A stretch of 64,000 nt of DNA from Pseudomonas sp. P8_229 (lineage in GTDB: Bacteria > Pseudomonadota > Gammaproteobacteria > Pseudomonadales > Pseudomonadaceae). Under the pieces are notes generated by a model. The model saw only the letters and a list, made by a program, of their open reading frames with translations, searched no databases and was not told the origin of the DNA. The stretch lies in NCBI RefSeq assembly GCF_034008635.1, contig NZ_CP125378.1, positions 1,292,001 to 1,356,000 of the forward strand, in the 5' to 3' direction. A program made the position numbers and the translations under genes. Of the stretch, positions 45,314-55,556 are shown piece after piece. How positions within the stretch are numbered: position 1 is the first letter of the stretch; every line of letters begins with the position of its first letter.

Positions 45314-46828
45314 ATGGATACTCTTGGCTATTTGGGTCAGGGTTTTGGCGTCGCGCTGAGTCCCTACAACCTGGTGACCGCGCTGTGCGGCACACTGATC
45401 GGCACTGTTGTCGGGCTGTTGCCGGGCCTGGGCCCGATCAACGGCGTGGCGTTGCTGATCCCGATCGCATTCGCCCTCGGCCTACCGCCGGAGTCGGCGC
45501 TGATTCTGTTGGCTGCGGTGTATCTGGGTTGCGAATACGGCGGACGGATCAGTTCGATCCTGCTGAACATCCCGGGCGAAGCCTCCACTGTGATGACCAC
45601 TCTCGACGGCTACCCGATGGCCCGCAAAGGCCTGGCCGGTGTGGCGCTGTCGCTGTCGGCGTGGAGTTCGTTCATCGGTGCGTTCATCGCCACGTGTGGC
45701 ATGGTGCTGTTCGCCCCGCTGCTGGCGAAATGGGCGATTGCCTTCGGGCCGGCGGAATACTTCGTGTTGATGGTGTTTGCGATTGTCTGCCTCGGCGGCA
45801 TGGCCGGCGATCGACCGTTGAAGACCTTTATTGCCGCGCTGATCGGGTTGTTCCTGTCGACGGTCGGCATCGACGCCAACAGCGGTGTGTACCGCTTCAC
45901 CGGCGACAACATTCACCTGACCGACGGCATTCAGTTCGTGGTGTTGGTGCTGGGCCTGTTCTCCATCAGCGAAATTCTCCTGCTGCTGGAAAAAACCCAC
46001 CACGGCCAGGAAGCGGTGAAAGCCACGGGCCGGATGATGTTCAACTTCAAGGAAGCGGCGTCAGTATTCGTGGTCAACGTCCGGTGCGGAGTACTGGGCT
46101 TCATCATGGGCGTGTTGCCGGGTGCCGGCGCAACCCTGGCCAGTGCCGTGGCCTACATGACCGAGAAACGCATCGCCGGCGCCAGCGGCAAGTTCGGTGA
46201 AGGCGATGCCCGTGGCCTCGCAGCGCCGGAAACCGCGATCGGCGGGGCAGCATGCGGCGCACTGGTGCCGATGCTGACCCTCGGCGTTCCCGGCTCGGGC
46301 ACCACGGCGGTGATGATCGGCGCGCTGTCGCTGTACAACATCACCCCGGGCCCGCTGCTGTTCCAGCAACAACCCGACATCGTCTGGGGTCTGATCGCCT
46401 CGTTGTTCATCGCCAACGTCATGCTGGTGATCCTCAACATCCCGATGATCCGCATCTTCACCCGCATCCTCGCCGTGCCGAACTGGGCACTGGTGCCAGT
46501 CATCGCGATCATCACCGGGATCGGCGTCTACGCGGTGCACGCCACCACATTCGACCTGTTCCTGATGATCGGTATCGGCATCTTTGGCTACATCCTGCGC
46601 AAGCTGGACTTCCCGCTGTCGCCGCTGCTGCTGGGGTTCATCCTTGGCGAACTGATGGAGCAGAACCTGCGGCGCGCCCTGTCGATCTCCAACGGTGCGC
46701 TGGAAATCCTCTGGTCGAGCCCGATCACCCTCGGTGTCTGGGTACTGACAGCGATCATGCTGCTGATGCCGATCATCCGTATCTGGCGCAAACGTGCGGC
46801 CGCGCAACGCGCCATCGCCGATGTCTGA
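45314..46828 (+). CDS. tctA: TctA, large membrane subunit of the tricarboxylate transporter
   Basis: 504 residues with about twelve hydrophobic spans. The N-terminal GLLPGLGPINGVALLIPIAF and the later GFIMGVLPGAGATLASAVAYMTEKR are the family's two inverted GxxPGxG repeats. GGAG precedes the ATG at 45314, which replaces a longer frame from 45284. It couples uptake to sodium or proton flow in characterised members. It overlaps the AbrB gene by eight bases. Confidence 0.95.
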   Translation: MDTLGYLGQGFGVALSPYNLVTALCGTLIGTVVGLLPGLGPINGVALLIPIAFALGLPPESALILLAAVYLGCEYGGRISSILLNIPGEASTVMTTLDGYPMARKGLAGVALSLSAWSSFIGAFIATCGMVLFAPLLAKWAIAFGPAEYFVLMVFAIVCLGGMAGDRPLKTFIAALIGLFLSTVGIDANSGVYRFTGDNIHLTDGIQFVVLVLGLFSISEILLLLEKTHHGQEAVKATGRMMFNFKEAASVFVVNVRCGVLGFIMGVLPGAGATLASAVAYMTEKRIAGASGKFGEGDARGLAAPETAIGGAACGALVPMLTLGVPGSGTTAVMIGALSLYNITPGPLLFQQQPDIVWGLIASLFIANVMLVILNIPMIRIFTRILAVPNWALVPVIAIITGIGVYAVHATTFDLFLMIGIGIFGYILRKLDFPLSPLLLGFILGELMEQNLRRALSISNGALEILWSSPITLGVWVLTAIMLLMPIIRIWRKRAAAQRAIADV

Positions 46829-47855
46829 TCGGTCTTCCCTCAGAAGCTGGTGGGCCACCCCGCTGGTCGGTCTGCTTGGCGGTTTTATCGCCAGCCAGAT
46901 CGGCTGGCCTCTGCCGTGGATGGTCGGCTCGTTACTGGCGATCATCCTGGTGCGCTGCCTGACCCCGTGGCAACTCACGGAAATCCCCGGCGGGCGCAAA
47001 TGCGGCCAATGGATCGTCGGCATCGGTATCGGCCTGCACTTCACCCCGGTGGTGATGGAGCAGGTGCTGAGTCACTTCGGTTTGATCTTCTTCGGTGCGC
47101 TGGTCACCAGCCTGTCGGCAGTGGTCGGTGTGTGGCTAATGCGCCGTACCGGCGAGGATCGCGCCACCGCTTTTTTCTCGAGCATGCCCGGCGGTTCCGG
47201 GGAGATGGTCAACCTCGGTGCGCGCAATGGCGCGATGCTCAGCCATGTCGCGGCGGGGCAAAGCCTGCGGGTACTGGTGGTGGTGCTGTGCGTGCCGGCA
47301 GCGTTCAAGTATCTGCTGGGCGACGGCACACCGATTTCCCACGCCGGCAACGTCGATTGGCGCTGGCTGGCGATTCTATTTCCTACAGGCGCCCTGCTCG
47401 CCTGGCTCTGGCAGCGTTTGCGTCAACCCAATCCCTGGCTCTTCGGGCCGTTACTGGTGAGTGCCACGGTGAGCATCGTCTGGGATCTGCACATCGGTCT
47501 GCCGGACGGTGGCAGCCAGATCGGTCAGTGGCTGATCGGCAGCGGACTCGGCTGTCACTTCAACCGCCAGTTCTTCCGGCGCGCGCCGTCATTCATGGGC
47601 CGCACGTTGATCGGCACGGCGCTGACGATGTTGATCGCGACATTGGCGGCATTGGGCTTGAGTGCGCTGACCCATCTGGATCTGCGTTCACTGACGTTGG
47701 GCATGATGCCCGGCGGGATTGCCGAGATGAGTCTGACGGCGGAGACCCTGCAACTGTCGGTGCCACTGGTGACGGCGATGCAGGTGATGCGGCTGTTGTT
47801 TGTGTTGTTTCTGGCGGAGCCGTTGTTCAAGTACTGGAACCGTAATCCCGAGTGA
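46821..47855 (+). CDS. AbrB family membrane protein
   Basis: 344 residues with ten or so hydrophobic spans in two repeats, each with a Gly-rich start (GLLGGFIASQIGWPLPWMVGS and, later, a similar LLVSATVSIVWDLHIGLP). These are the AbrB/PF05145 proteins, named in annotation from a mistaken link to the transcription factor or to ammonia monooxygenase; they are membrane proteins of unknown role. It is translationally coupled to tctA (ATGTCTGA), so a role in tricarboxylate uptake or a related substrate is likely. Confidence 0.85.
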   Translation: MSDRSSLRSWWATPLVGLLGGFIASQIGWPLPWMVGSLLAIILVRCLTPWQLTEIPGGRKCGQWIVGIGIGLHFTPVVMEQVLSHFGLIFFGALVTSLSAVVGVWLMRRTGEDRATAFFSSMPGGSGEMVNLGARNGAMLSHVAAGQSLRVLVVVLCVPAAFKYLLGDGTPISHAGNVDWRWLAILFPTGALLAWLWQRLRQPNPWLFGPLLVSATVSIVWDLHIGLPDGGSQIGQWLIGSGLGCHFNRQFFRRAPSFMGRTLIGTALTMLIATLAALGLSALTHLDLRSLTLGMMPGGIAEMSLTAETLQLSVPLVTAMQVMRLLFVLFLAEPLFKYWNRNPE

Positions 47856-47870
47856 TACCGAGTCGCCCTT

Positions 47871-47967
47871 TTCGCGAGTTCAGGCTCGCTCCCACAGGGT
47901 TTTGAGGTGTGCACACAATCTGTGGCAACCACAATAACCTGTGGGAGCGAGCCTGCTCGCGAAGGGG
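47871..47967. repeat. REP-like inverted pair with long centre
   Basis: TTCGCGAGTTCAGGCTCGCT and GTGGGAGCGAGCCTGCTCGC face each other across about 45 bases, between the AbrB gene and convergent ung. Confidence 0.8.
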
Positions 47968-47984
47968 CCGGCCCGGTCAGCCAG

Positions 47985-48677
47985 TCAAACCGGCGGCAGA
48001 CGCCACTCGATCGGCGCTTCGCCATTCTGCTCAAGAAACTTGTTGGTCCGGCTGAAGTGCCCGCAACCCAAGAAGCCGCGATACGCCGACAGCGGTGACG
48101 GATGCACCGACGTCAGCACCAAATGCTTGGTCGCATCGATCAGCTTCTGCTTGCTCTGCGCATGCGCGCCCCAGAGCATGAACACCAGGTGCGGCTGCCG
48201 CTCGCTGACCAGTTCAATGATCCGATCAGTAAAAAACTGCCAGCCCTTGTCCTTGTGCGCGTTGGCGTTGGCACGCTCCACGGTCATGGTGGTGTTGAGC
48301 ATCAGCACGCCCTGATCGGCCCAGCTCTGCAGGTAGCCGTGGTTGGGGATGTCGATGTTCAGGTCGCGTTTCAACTCTTTATAGATGTTGACCAGCGACG
48401 GCGGCGCCGGTACGCCCGGCTGCACCGAGAAGCACAAGCCATGGGCCTGACCCGGGCCGTGATACGGGTCCTGACCGAGAATGACGACTTTTACCTTATC
48501 CAGCGGCGTGGAGTTCAGCGCATTGAAAATCAGCGGTCCCGGCGGATAGATTTCCTTGCCGGCCGCCCGCTCCTGCTGCAGAAAGTTGCGCAACTCTGCC
48601 ATGTAAGGCTGGTCGAACTCAGCACGCAGTGCCTCCTTCCAGCTCGGTTCGAGTTTGATACGGTCGTCAGCAGTCAT
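47985..48677 (-). CDS. ung: uracil-DNA glycosylase
   Basis: 230-residue DNA repair enzyme that removes uracil. The catalytic Asp is in [18 protein letters not shown] (about residue 68), the uracil-binding Asn in [11 protein letters not shown], and the His in [14 protein letters not shown]. The ATG at 48677 is preferred to the frame at 48698 because the family begins near [12 protein letters not shown]. It stands alone between a REP pair and a divergent gene. Confidence 0.97.
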   Translation of the reverse strand: MTADDRIKLEPSWKEALRAEFDQPYMAELRNFLQQERAAGKEIYPPGPLIFNALNSTPLDKVKVVILGQDPYHGPGQAHGLCFSVQPGVPAPPSLVNIYKELKRDLNIDIPNHGYLQSWADQGVLMLNTTMTVERANANAHKDKGWQFFTDRIIELVSERQPHLVFMLWGAHAQSKQKLIDATKHLVLTSVHPSPLSAYRGFLGCGHFSRTNKFLEQNGEAPIEWRLPPV

Positions 48678-48810
48678 GGTTACATCCGGCGAAAACAATT
48701 GGGGCGAACCCTAGGAAACCCGCCCATGCTTGTCAATTGATCTGACGCAGATCCGGCACTTTCCCACACAACGATCATACTGATCGTTCAAATTCCCGAT
48801 CGAGGTCACG

Positions 48811-49923
48811 ATGAATCTGCACTTCGAAGAACTCACCGGCACCGACGGCGCCCGCCTCGGGGTCGCCAGCCTGGACGCTGAAAAGTCGCTCAACGCGCTG
48901 TCCTTGCCGATGATCAACGCCCTGAGCGACAAACTGAACGCCTGGGCCAAGGATCCGCAAATCGTCTGCGTGCTGCTGCGCGGCAACGGCGCCAAGGCGT
49001 TCTGCGCCGGCGGCGAAGTGCGCAGCCTGGTGGAAGCCTGCCGCGCCCATCCCGGCGAAGTCCCGCCACTGGCCGCGCAGTTTTTCGCCGCGGAATATCG
49101 CCTGGACTACAGCCTGCACACCTACCCCAAGCCGCTGATCTGCTGGGGCCACGGTTACGTGCTCGGCGGCGGCATGGGCCTGTTGCAAGGCGCCAGCACA
49201 CGGATCGTCACGCCGAGCAGTCGTCTGGCGATGCCAGAGATCACCATTGGTCTGTATCCGGATGTGGGCGCCAGTTGGTTTCTGTCGCGATTGCCGGGCA
49301 AGCTCGGGCTGTTCCTCGGCTTGACCGGCGCGCACATGAACGCACGTGATGCGATCGACCTGGACCTGGCCGATCGCTTCCTGCTCGATGAGCAGCAGCC
49401 GGAACTGATCGAAGGCCTGCTGCAACTGAACTGGCAGGAACAGACCGACATGCAACTCAACAGTCTGCTCAAGGCCTTGCAACAGGAAGCCGTGGGACAA
49501 ATGCCCGAGGCGCAGTGGCTGCCGCGCCGTCAGCCGATCGATGAACTGCTCGACGTCAGCGACGTAACCTGCGCCTGGAAAGCCATCAGCCTGCAACGCG
49601 ACAGCAGCGACCCGTTGATCGCCCGCGCAGCGAAAACCCTGAGCGAAGGTTCGCCGCTGACCGCGCACCTGGTCTGGGAACAGATCATCCGCGCCCGCTA
49701 CCTGTCATTAGCCGAAGTCTTTCAGATGGAATACACCTTGAGCCTCAATTGCTGCCGACATCCGGAATTCAGCGAAGGGGTGCGCGCGCGGTTGATCGAC
49801 AAGGATCAGAAGCCACACTGGCATTGGCCGGACATCAACAACGTGCCGGATGCGGTGGTTGAGGCGCATTTTCACAAGGTCTGGGAAGGTCGGCATCCGT
49901 TGGCGGATTTGACGCAGTATTGA
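48811..49923 (+). CDS. 3-hydroxyisobutyryl-CoA hydrolase-like enzyme
   Basis: 370 residues, longer than ordinary enoyl-CoA hydratases and of the size of HIBCH-type hydrolases. FCAGGEVRSLVEAC forms part of the oxyanion hole, GHGYVLGGGMGLLQGAS the CoA site, and PEITIGLYPDVGASWFLSRL carries the catalytic Glu/Asp region of HIBYL-CoA hydrolases. The C-terminal helical part (GSPLTAHLVWEQII, ARYLSLAEVFQMEY) is typical. The probable role is valine breakdown, but no other valine genes are beside it. Confidence 0.85.
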   Translation: MNLHFEELTGTDGARLGVASLDAEKSLNALSLPMINALSDKLNAWAKDPQIVCVLLRGNGAKAFCAGGEVRSLVEACRAHPGEVPPLAAQFFAAEYRLDYSLHTYPKPLICWGHGYVLGGGMGLLQGASTRIVTPSSRLAMPEITIGLYPDVGASWFLSRLPGKLGLFLGLTGAHMNARDAIDLDLADRFLLDEQQPELIEGLLQLNWQEQTDMQLNSLLKALQQEAVGQMPEAQWLPRRQPIDELLDVSDVTCAWKAISLQRDSSDPLIARAAKTLSEGSPLTAHLVWEQIIRARYLSLAEVFQMEYTLSLNCCRHPEFSEGVRARLIDKDQKPHWHWPDINNVPDAVVEAHFHKVWEGRHPLADLTQY

Positions 49924-49989
49924 GATTGATTGCCCGCGATGATCACCTCTTGGTCCCATCGCGGTTCCCTCAATCTGAAGTTATTGCGG

Positions 49990-52900
49990 TCACATGTTCA
50001 GTTCGTAGAACTGAATTATTTCGGCCAATGCGAGTTGCGCCTCTTCATTTTCCTTTACAAGAATATCCTCCACATCACGCAGTGGTGGAAGAGGATGCAG
50101 TCGTTCGGCAATTTGCATTGCGGTGTAGTCTTGAACCGTTTTTCCTTCGCCGCTAACCCTTATGAACCCAATCGCGCTTTCGCCTCCAGAAAAATGATTA
50201 GCCACTCGAATCTTGGGACCCATGCCATAACTGACCACTATCACAAGATCATCCTGATCGCGATGAAACCTTAATTGTTCAATAGGTAGGTCCACACCGG
50301 AAAAATCGATTCCATCAATCCCGCCCCCAGTGTTGTTGATCACGTCCCTTCCAAGACCATCGTATTTATAGAGATCGTTGCCAGCACCACCAGACAATGT
50401 GTCATTACCGGGACCGCCTAGCAGTACATCATCGTCGACACTCCCCATCAGCGCATCATGTCCCTGCATACCCCTGATTTCACCTGCGCCGCTTAGAGTG
50501 TCATTACCGTGACTTCCCACCAGTGGGAGCGCTTGGCCATCTTTCATAGATTTGGCACTGGCCGCATTATCAACCAAGAGACCATTGTGATAAGTATTCG
50601 GGGCAGGACCCAGCTGACTGGAGCCAAATAGTTCTTTGAGAGTAAGGCTTGAGCCATCTGCAAACTTTATAACCTCGATACCGGAACCCTCGATATCTCC
50701 GGCATTGGGTAGAATAATACGAACCTTCTGCGACCCACCCCAATTAATATCAAGTGTCGAATAGAGCATTTGCGCCCGAGGCGGATGGCGATAGGCATCA
50801 CGACGCGAATCAGGTGCCAACTCAACATTCACTGTTTCAATGAGTGTTGCGCCCCAACTGAGCTGCAAATTCTCCTGCGTCGCGTCCTCTGGAAGCACGA
50901 CAGTATCTTGATCGACTAATCCATACTCGTCCTTCCATCCGGCAACACCTACTTCAGGTCGGAGAAAAACCGGATTCAGCACATCCGCGATAATGGTCGT
51001 TGCGCCAGCATGTGCCTGCACGATGTAAGTATCGGCACCGTTTTCACCGTACAGGTAGTCATCCCCAGCGCCGCTCAATAAATAATCAGCGCCTTCAGAA
51101 CCGAGCAGGGTATCGTTGCCCGCCCCGGCGGACAGAAAGGCACCCGGTATCCTGTCATTAATATAGCCGTAATCAAGTAGAACACCAGAATAGGCGACGA
51201 TCAGGTCATCGCCTGCACCACCCTGGAAAAGATTGCCGACTTCGACATTAACTCGCCCACCGACATCGTCGCCGTGGACAACTTTATGTTTGATAGTTTC
51301 AGTTGTGACATCCCGCCGAAATTCCTTGCGGACAGTTTCGCCCGCCGTGAAACTTTCAGCAGGATAGATGTACCACCCTTCGATAGCACCTGAATCTGTT
51401 CTATCTGCAATAATTACGTCGCCGACTTTGAATGAAAAACCGCTGGCAGTGCCAGATCGAAAATAACGTGGCTCCAGCGATGACGGCGACGTAATGCCCT
51501 CTTTCTTTACCTCTCGAAAACTGGATTGGGATGTAGAGCTTGACTGTCTTTCGCTAAATACCGCATCGCCAGTGGCAGACCCCATCCATTGAGGCGTTTC
51601 AGACAATGCCCCCGTTTCGATGCTTTCATCGATCACATCAGTGTGGGTGATATAACCCGTATCGTTGGTGGTTATATGATTACGAACCCAGACACCTGGT
51701 TTGCTCAAGGTAAAGCCTGTTGCATGCCTGCTTGCGGAGCGCTTTGCTTTGAGCTCCGCCAGGAACCTGTCTGTCCAGCCAACATTATGATCAATGGCAT
51801 TACTTCGTTCCTCGCCAGGAACAACGATCCCTGATGGGTCCGGAACAGCAACCTGTTCTTCGTCCGCAATAATGTCTTTATCTTCTTCTTTGGCCAGCAC
51901 TCCATCCCCTGCTGGCGGCTCGATGATCTCTACAGCTGGCAGCGTTTTTTTCATGACCTCTTGATAGCCGAGAATGACACCATCGCTAAACGTGAACGTT
52001 GAATTCTTCCATTCTTCATAATTCCTGATAAGGATGGCGTCCCCCTCACCATTGAACAGCCGCAATACTCGGCCTACGGAAACATCAATAATGTCGGCTT
52101 TCAAACTTTCCGCAGAGAACCCGGCACCGAACTTGATGACATTGCTGCCACCTGAATCGGTGATAACGTCAACACCATCACCCATCCCAAAATAGTAAAC
52201 ATCAGCGCCGTCATGGCCTTCCAGCACGTCGTTACCGGCACCGCCATCAAAAACGTTATTGCCTGAATCGCCACGAAGGTGGTCTACACCCTCCCCGCCC
52301 AACAACGTGTCGTTGCCACCACCGCCGAGCAAGGTATCGTTGCCTGAACCACCGTCCAGATAATCTGCGCCGTGTTCGGCCTCGGCTGTCTGCTCGTAGT
52401 CGCCAGATAAAATGTCATCATCAGCGCCGCCATAAAGCGTGTCGGCGCCCAAGCCGCCCAAAAGGGTATCGTTCCCTTCATCGCCTTGGAGGTAATCATT
52501 GTTGATTCCACATGATTGCAGGTTGGACACATCGCCATCCAGCGCGTCAGCTCCTGCCCCACCGATCAGGGTATCGGAGCCACCCATTCCCTGAAGTGTG
52601 TCATCGCCCGCTCCGCCATCAAGTAAATCATTACCGTGATAACGAACCGGATGCTCAGCATAATCCCCGGCCAGCGCGTCGTTACCTTCACCACCGAACA
52701 GCAGATCATCCGCCCCACCGCCCCAGAGTGTGTCGTCTCCCGCACCACCGTCCAGCAGGTCACTTCCAAAAAAAAGGGCGGCGTCACCGGCAACGCCGTT
52801 CAGTACATCGTCATCGCCCTTGAGAGTGTCATTGCCTGGGCCACCATAAATCGCATCGGCTCCACCGTTACCAGCGAGCCAATCATCGCCACTGCCACCG

Positions 52901-55554
52901 TCCAATACATCGTTGCCATGGTGTTTGCTTTGCAGGCCACCGCCCCAATCGAGGTTGTCTCCCATCATTGTGTCGTTACCGCTTCCTCCGGCCAGCGTGT
53001 CATCCCCCCCATCCCCTCCAAGAAGATCATCTTCAGTTCCGCCATCAAGCAGATCGTCGCCCCATCCGCCATTGAGAACATCGCGACCGCCCTGGCCGTA
53101 GAGAACATCGTTATCGCCCTGCGTCGAACCTTTAAAGGAGGCCTTTGAAAAGACAGTTCGGTGACTGGTGACACCACCGTCTATAAGAACTTCGACGCGT
53201 TTGAATCCCCATTTCTGCTCCAACGCGCCGGTCGTTTCATCCCCAGATAAAATGTCATCCCCCGCACCGCCAATCAGCGTATCCCGATCGTTACCGCCCA
53301 GAAGCACGTCCTGGGATGCCGTACCGATGAGCAAATCGTGGCCAGCACCGCCATCAAGCCAATCGCCTCGAGCTGCTTTGCCTTTAGAGTCGCCAGCGGC
53401 CATGGCTTTTTCGAGCGTCGTCTGTTTATCCCCAAACAACTGATCGTTTCCGTCCTTGCCGAACAATCGGTCTGATCCACCAAGTCCGAGAATGACGTCG
53501 TCTTTTGCAGAGCCGTAGAGCACATCGGCCTTGTTTCTCTGTTTTACGTTGGGCAATAGCAAGGCGTTGCCCAACCCATCGTATGAGAACTGATCACCGG
53601 GAGCATTGGGGTCGATATCTTTCGCTTTCCAGTCGCCCTGGAGAACCAGATCGGGAGCAGAGAACGTAGGGTCTTGGTATTCAGGAAGTCGGATGCCAAG
53701 CATCCCGGAGCGGAAGTTCTTGATAACGACGAGATCGTTCAGGCCATATTTGATGTTGAGCGTGGGTTCAGTGAGTTCTTCGATGAGGGTCAGGGTGATG
53801 GCCTGATCCTCGGTCGACCAGATATTGCTCAAAGGGGCGCGACGTTGGAGTGAAGGAATCGGCAAGCCGTTGATCCATAGCTGCCCATTTACGTTGGCGT
53901 CGAAGATCTCATCGATGCCATCACCGCTGGAAAACTCATAGCGGTCGCTGCCCTCGCCACCGATCAAAGAGTCGCTGCCCTTTCCTCCGACCAGAACATC
54001 ATCACCGGCCATTCCGTGCAGCGCATCATTGCCGTCGCCTCCGGCAAGCAAGTCGTTGCCGCGTCCACCCTCGATGACATCGTGACCTGCCAGCCCGTTG
54101 ATCGTGTCATTGCCCGCGCCGCCATACAGATGATCAGCATTTGCACCGCCCGCGAAAGATCGCGCGCCGTCATCGCCGAACATCACCAGCGGATTTAACA
54201 CACCGGTGGTCATCGGCACCTGTTTGGCTGAAGCAAGATCGGAGTAGGAAAACTTCTGCAGCGAGTGTTCTCCAAACGAGCCCTGAGTTCGGGCAATCAA
54301 CCGGGCCAACATCTGCGCACGATCGGCAAGCCATTGCGCGGTGATGAAACCTTCGCCGGTCAGCGGATCGTAGAGTTCCAGTCCGCGTCCGGGGTAACCG
54401 TCATCGCGTTCGATGACGATTTCACTGAGTTGCTTCAGGGAATTGCGCAGCGCCAGGCCGATGGATGTCGACTCGCCAGCCAGTTTTGCCCATGAATTGG
54501 CGTTTCCGTATTCACCTATTGATCGGGTGACGATGCTTTGGGACTGCTCCGGTGAAAATGCCGAGAAGAATGCGTAAGCGTTGGTGGCGAAGGTTTCATC
54601 GGTGGTAGGCGGCGCTGCTGAATCGCCGTCGTAGGTGCGCTTGAACATGTCCAGGAACTCATTCTGGCCATAGCGCAATATCAGGTCGACTACGACGGAA
54701 ACCGGCGTGCCTTGAACGACATGCTGAATCAGCGGATTGAGGCTGCCACTGGCGAGCGCGATATTGATTTGCTCCGGCACGACGGAAAGCAGACTTTGCA
54801 ATGGATTGACGCCGAAATTGCTGATCGCCGCACGCAGGCCGACACTGTATGAATCGATGGCGAACAGAATATTTTTATAGTCATCGAGCCTGTTGGCTTT
54901 TGTTTGAGTCGGCGGGCCGCCATCTTCCCCTTGCGAATCACCCGCAGAGATCAATCTCCAGGTTTCATAGGGCGGCGCTCCACCCAACAGGCTGAACCCT
55001 ACAGTTCCGGACCAACCGGCGTTATGGCTCACGGCTGTATCCTTCTCTCCGCAAGCCTCACTAAACAGTGCCTTGCCGATCGCACTGGCATCAATCTCTG
55101 CAATCTGGTTGATGGACGGAACCGTCCAGGGTGCCAGTCGACCAGCGAGGGATCCGTCGATCAAGGTATTGACGAAATTGGCGGCGACCTGATTCGATGA
55201 CAGCTGCATCAGGTTTTCACTGAAGATTTTATTCAATCTCAGTTCACCTTGCCGCGAGGTGTAGCCGCGAATCAGGGCGGAGTAGGCACCGTTTCCACCG
55301 TTGGCATCAATGGCCACGGCAAGCCAGAGCCTGGCACTTTCAAGAACTTTTCCAGTCTCCTCATTGACGGCGAAAACTTCAGAAATTCTTCCACCGATAA
55401 TATCGAATAGTTTTTGATACAGGGGAGCGCAGCTAGCCCCCGCTATTCCCAGTGCCTCGTACTCAATTTTTTTTGAGAGAAGCCTCATACCTTTGCAAAT
55501 ATTGGCTGCATTAAAGATCGCTGTTTTTTCAATATCGCTAAAAACATAAGCCAT
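49990..55554 (-). CDS. large RTX (calcium-binding nonapeptide) exoprotein
   Basis: 1854 residues. Residues 1-460 have no recognised domain. Four RTX blocks follow, at about 463-550, 675-1121, 1443-1511 and 1681-1730, with around forty nonapeptides of the GGxGxDxLx type (for example GGAGNDTIN, GGSGNDTLL). Each block is followed by a haemolysin-type calcium-binding-related segment, the first being LTLIEELTEPTLNIKYG. Calcium-driven folding outside the cell and export by a type I secretion system are typical of such proteins. No ABC exporter, membrane fusion protein or TolC gene is within the window. No lipase, protease or pore-forming motif is evident. It begins 2 bases after the membrane protein gene. 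Confidence 0.88.
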   Translation of the reverse strand: MAYVFSDIEKTAIFNAANICKGMRLLSKKIEYEALGIAGASCAPLYQKLFDIIGGRISEVFAVNEETGKVLESARLWLAVAIDANGGNGAYSALIRGYTSRQGELRLNKIFSENLMQLSSNQVAANFVNTLIDGSLAGRLAPWTVPSINQIAEIDASAIGKALFSEACGEKDTAVSHNAGWSGTVGFSLLGGAPPYETWRLISAGDSQGEDGGPPTQTKANRLDDYKNILFAIDSYSVGLRAAISNFGVNPLQSLLSVVPEQINIALASGSLNPLIQHVVQGTPVSVVVDLILRYGQNEFLDMFKRTYDGDSAAPPTTDETFATNAYAFFSAFSPEQSQSIVTRSIGEYGNANSWAKLAGESTSIGLALRNSLKQLSEIVIERDDGYPGRGLELYDPLTGEGFITAQWLADRAQMLARLIARTQGSFGEHSLQKFSYSDLASAKQVPMTTGVLNPLVMFGDDGARSFAGGANADHLYGGAGNDTINGLAGHDVIEGGRGNDLLAGGDGNDALHGMAGDDVLVGGKGSDSLIGGEGSDRYEFSSGDGIDEIFDANVNGQLWINGLPIPSLQRRAPLSNIWSTEDQAITLTLIEELTEPTLNIKYGLNDLVVIKNFRSGMLGIRLPEYQDPTFSAPDLVLQGDWKAKDIDPNAPGDQFSYDGLGNALLLPNVKQRNKADVLYGSAKDDVILGLGGSDRLFGKDGNDQLFGDKQTTLEKAMAAGDSKGKAARGDWLDGGAGHDLLIGTASQDVLLGGNDRDTLIGGAGDDILSGDETTGALEQKWGFKRVEVLIDGGVTSHRTVFSKASFKGSTQGDNDVLYGQGGRDVLNGGWGDDLLDGGTEDDLLGGDGGDDTLAGGSGNDTMMGDNLDWGGGLQSKHHGNDVLDGGSGDDWLAGNGGADAIYGGPGNDTLKGDDDVLNGVAGDAALFFGSDLLDGGAGDDTLWGGGADDLLFGGEGNDALAGDYAEHPVRYHGNDLLDGGAGDDTLQGMGGSDTLIGGAGADALDGDVSNLQSCGINNDYLQGDEGNDTLLGGLGADTLYGGADDDILSGDYEQTAEAEHGADYLDGGSGNDTLLGGGGNDTLLGGEGVDHLRGDSGNNVFDGGAGNDVLEGHDGADVYYFGMGDGVDVITDSGGSNVIKFGAGFSAESLKADIIDVSVGRVLRLFNGEGDAILIRNYEEWKNSTFTFSDGVILGYQEVMKKTLPAVEIIEPPAGDGVLAKEEDKDIIADEEQVAVPDPSGIVVPGEERSNAIDHNVGWTDRFLAELKAKRSASRHATGFTLSKPGVWVRNHITTNDTGYITHTDVIDESIETGALSETPQWMGSATGDAVFSERQSSSTSQSSFREVKKEGITSPSSLEPRYFRSGTASGFSFKVGDVIIADRTDSGAIEGWYIYPAESFTAGETVRKEFRRDVTTETIKHKVVHGDDVGGRVNVEVGNLFQGGAGDDLIVAYSGVLLDYGYINDRIPGAFLSAGAGNDTLLGSEGADYLLSGAGDDYLYGENGADTYIVQAHAGATTIIADVLNPVFLRPEVGVAGWKDEYGLVDQDTVVLPEDATQENLQLSWGATLIETVNVELAPDSRRDAYRHPPRAQMLYSTLDINWGGSQKVRIILPNAGDIEGSGIEVIKFADGSSLTLKELFGSSQLGPAPNTYHNGLLVDNAASAKSMKDGQALPLVGSHGNDTLSGAGEIRGMQGHDALMGSVDDDVLLGGPGNDTLSGGAGNDLYKYDGLGRDVINNTGGGIDGIDFSGVDLPIEQLRFHRDQDDLVIVVSYGMGPKIRVANHFSGGESAIGFIRVSGEGKTVQDYTAMQIAERLHPLPPLRDVEDILVKENEEAQLALAEIIQFYELNM

Positions 55555-55556
55555 CG

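Noticed and set aside
52274..53150. Regular DNA repeats that could look like a CRISPR array
   Set aside because: The repeat is the coding pattern of RTX nonapeptides, has no constant repeat with unique spacers, and no cas genes are present.
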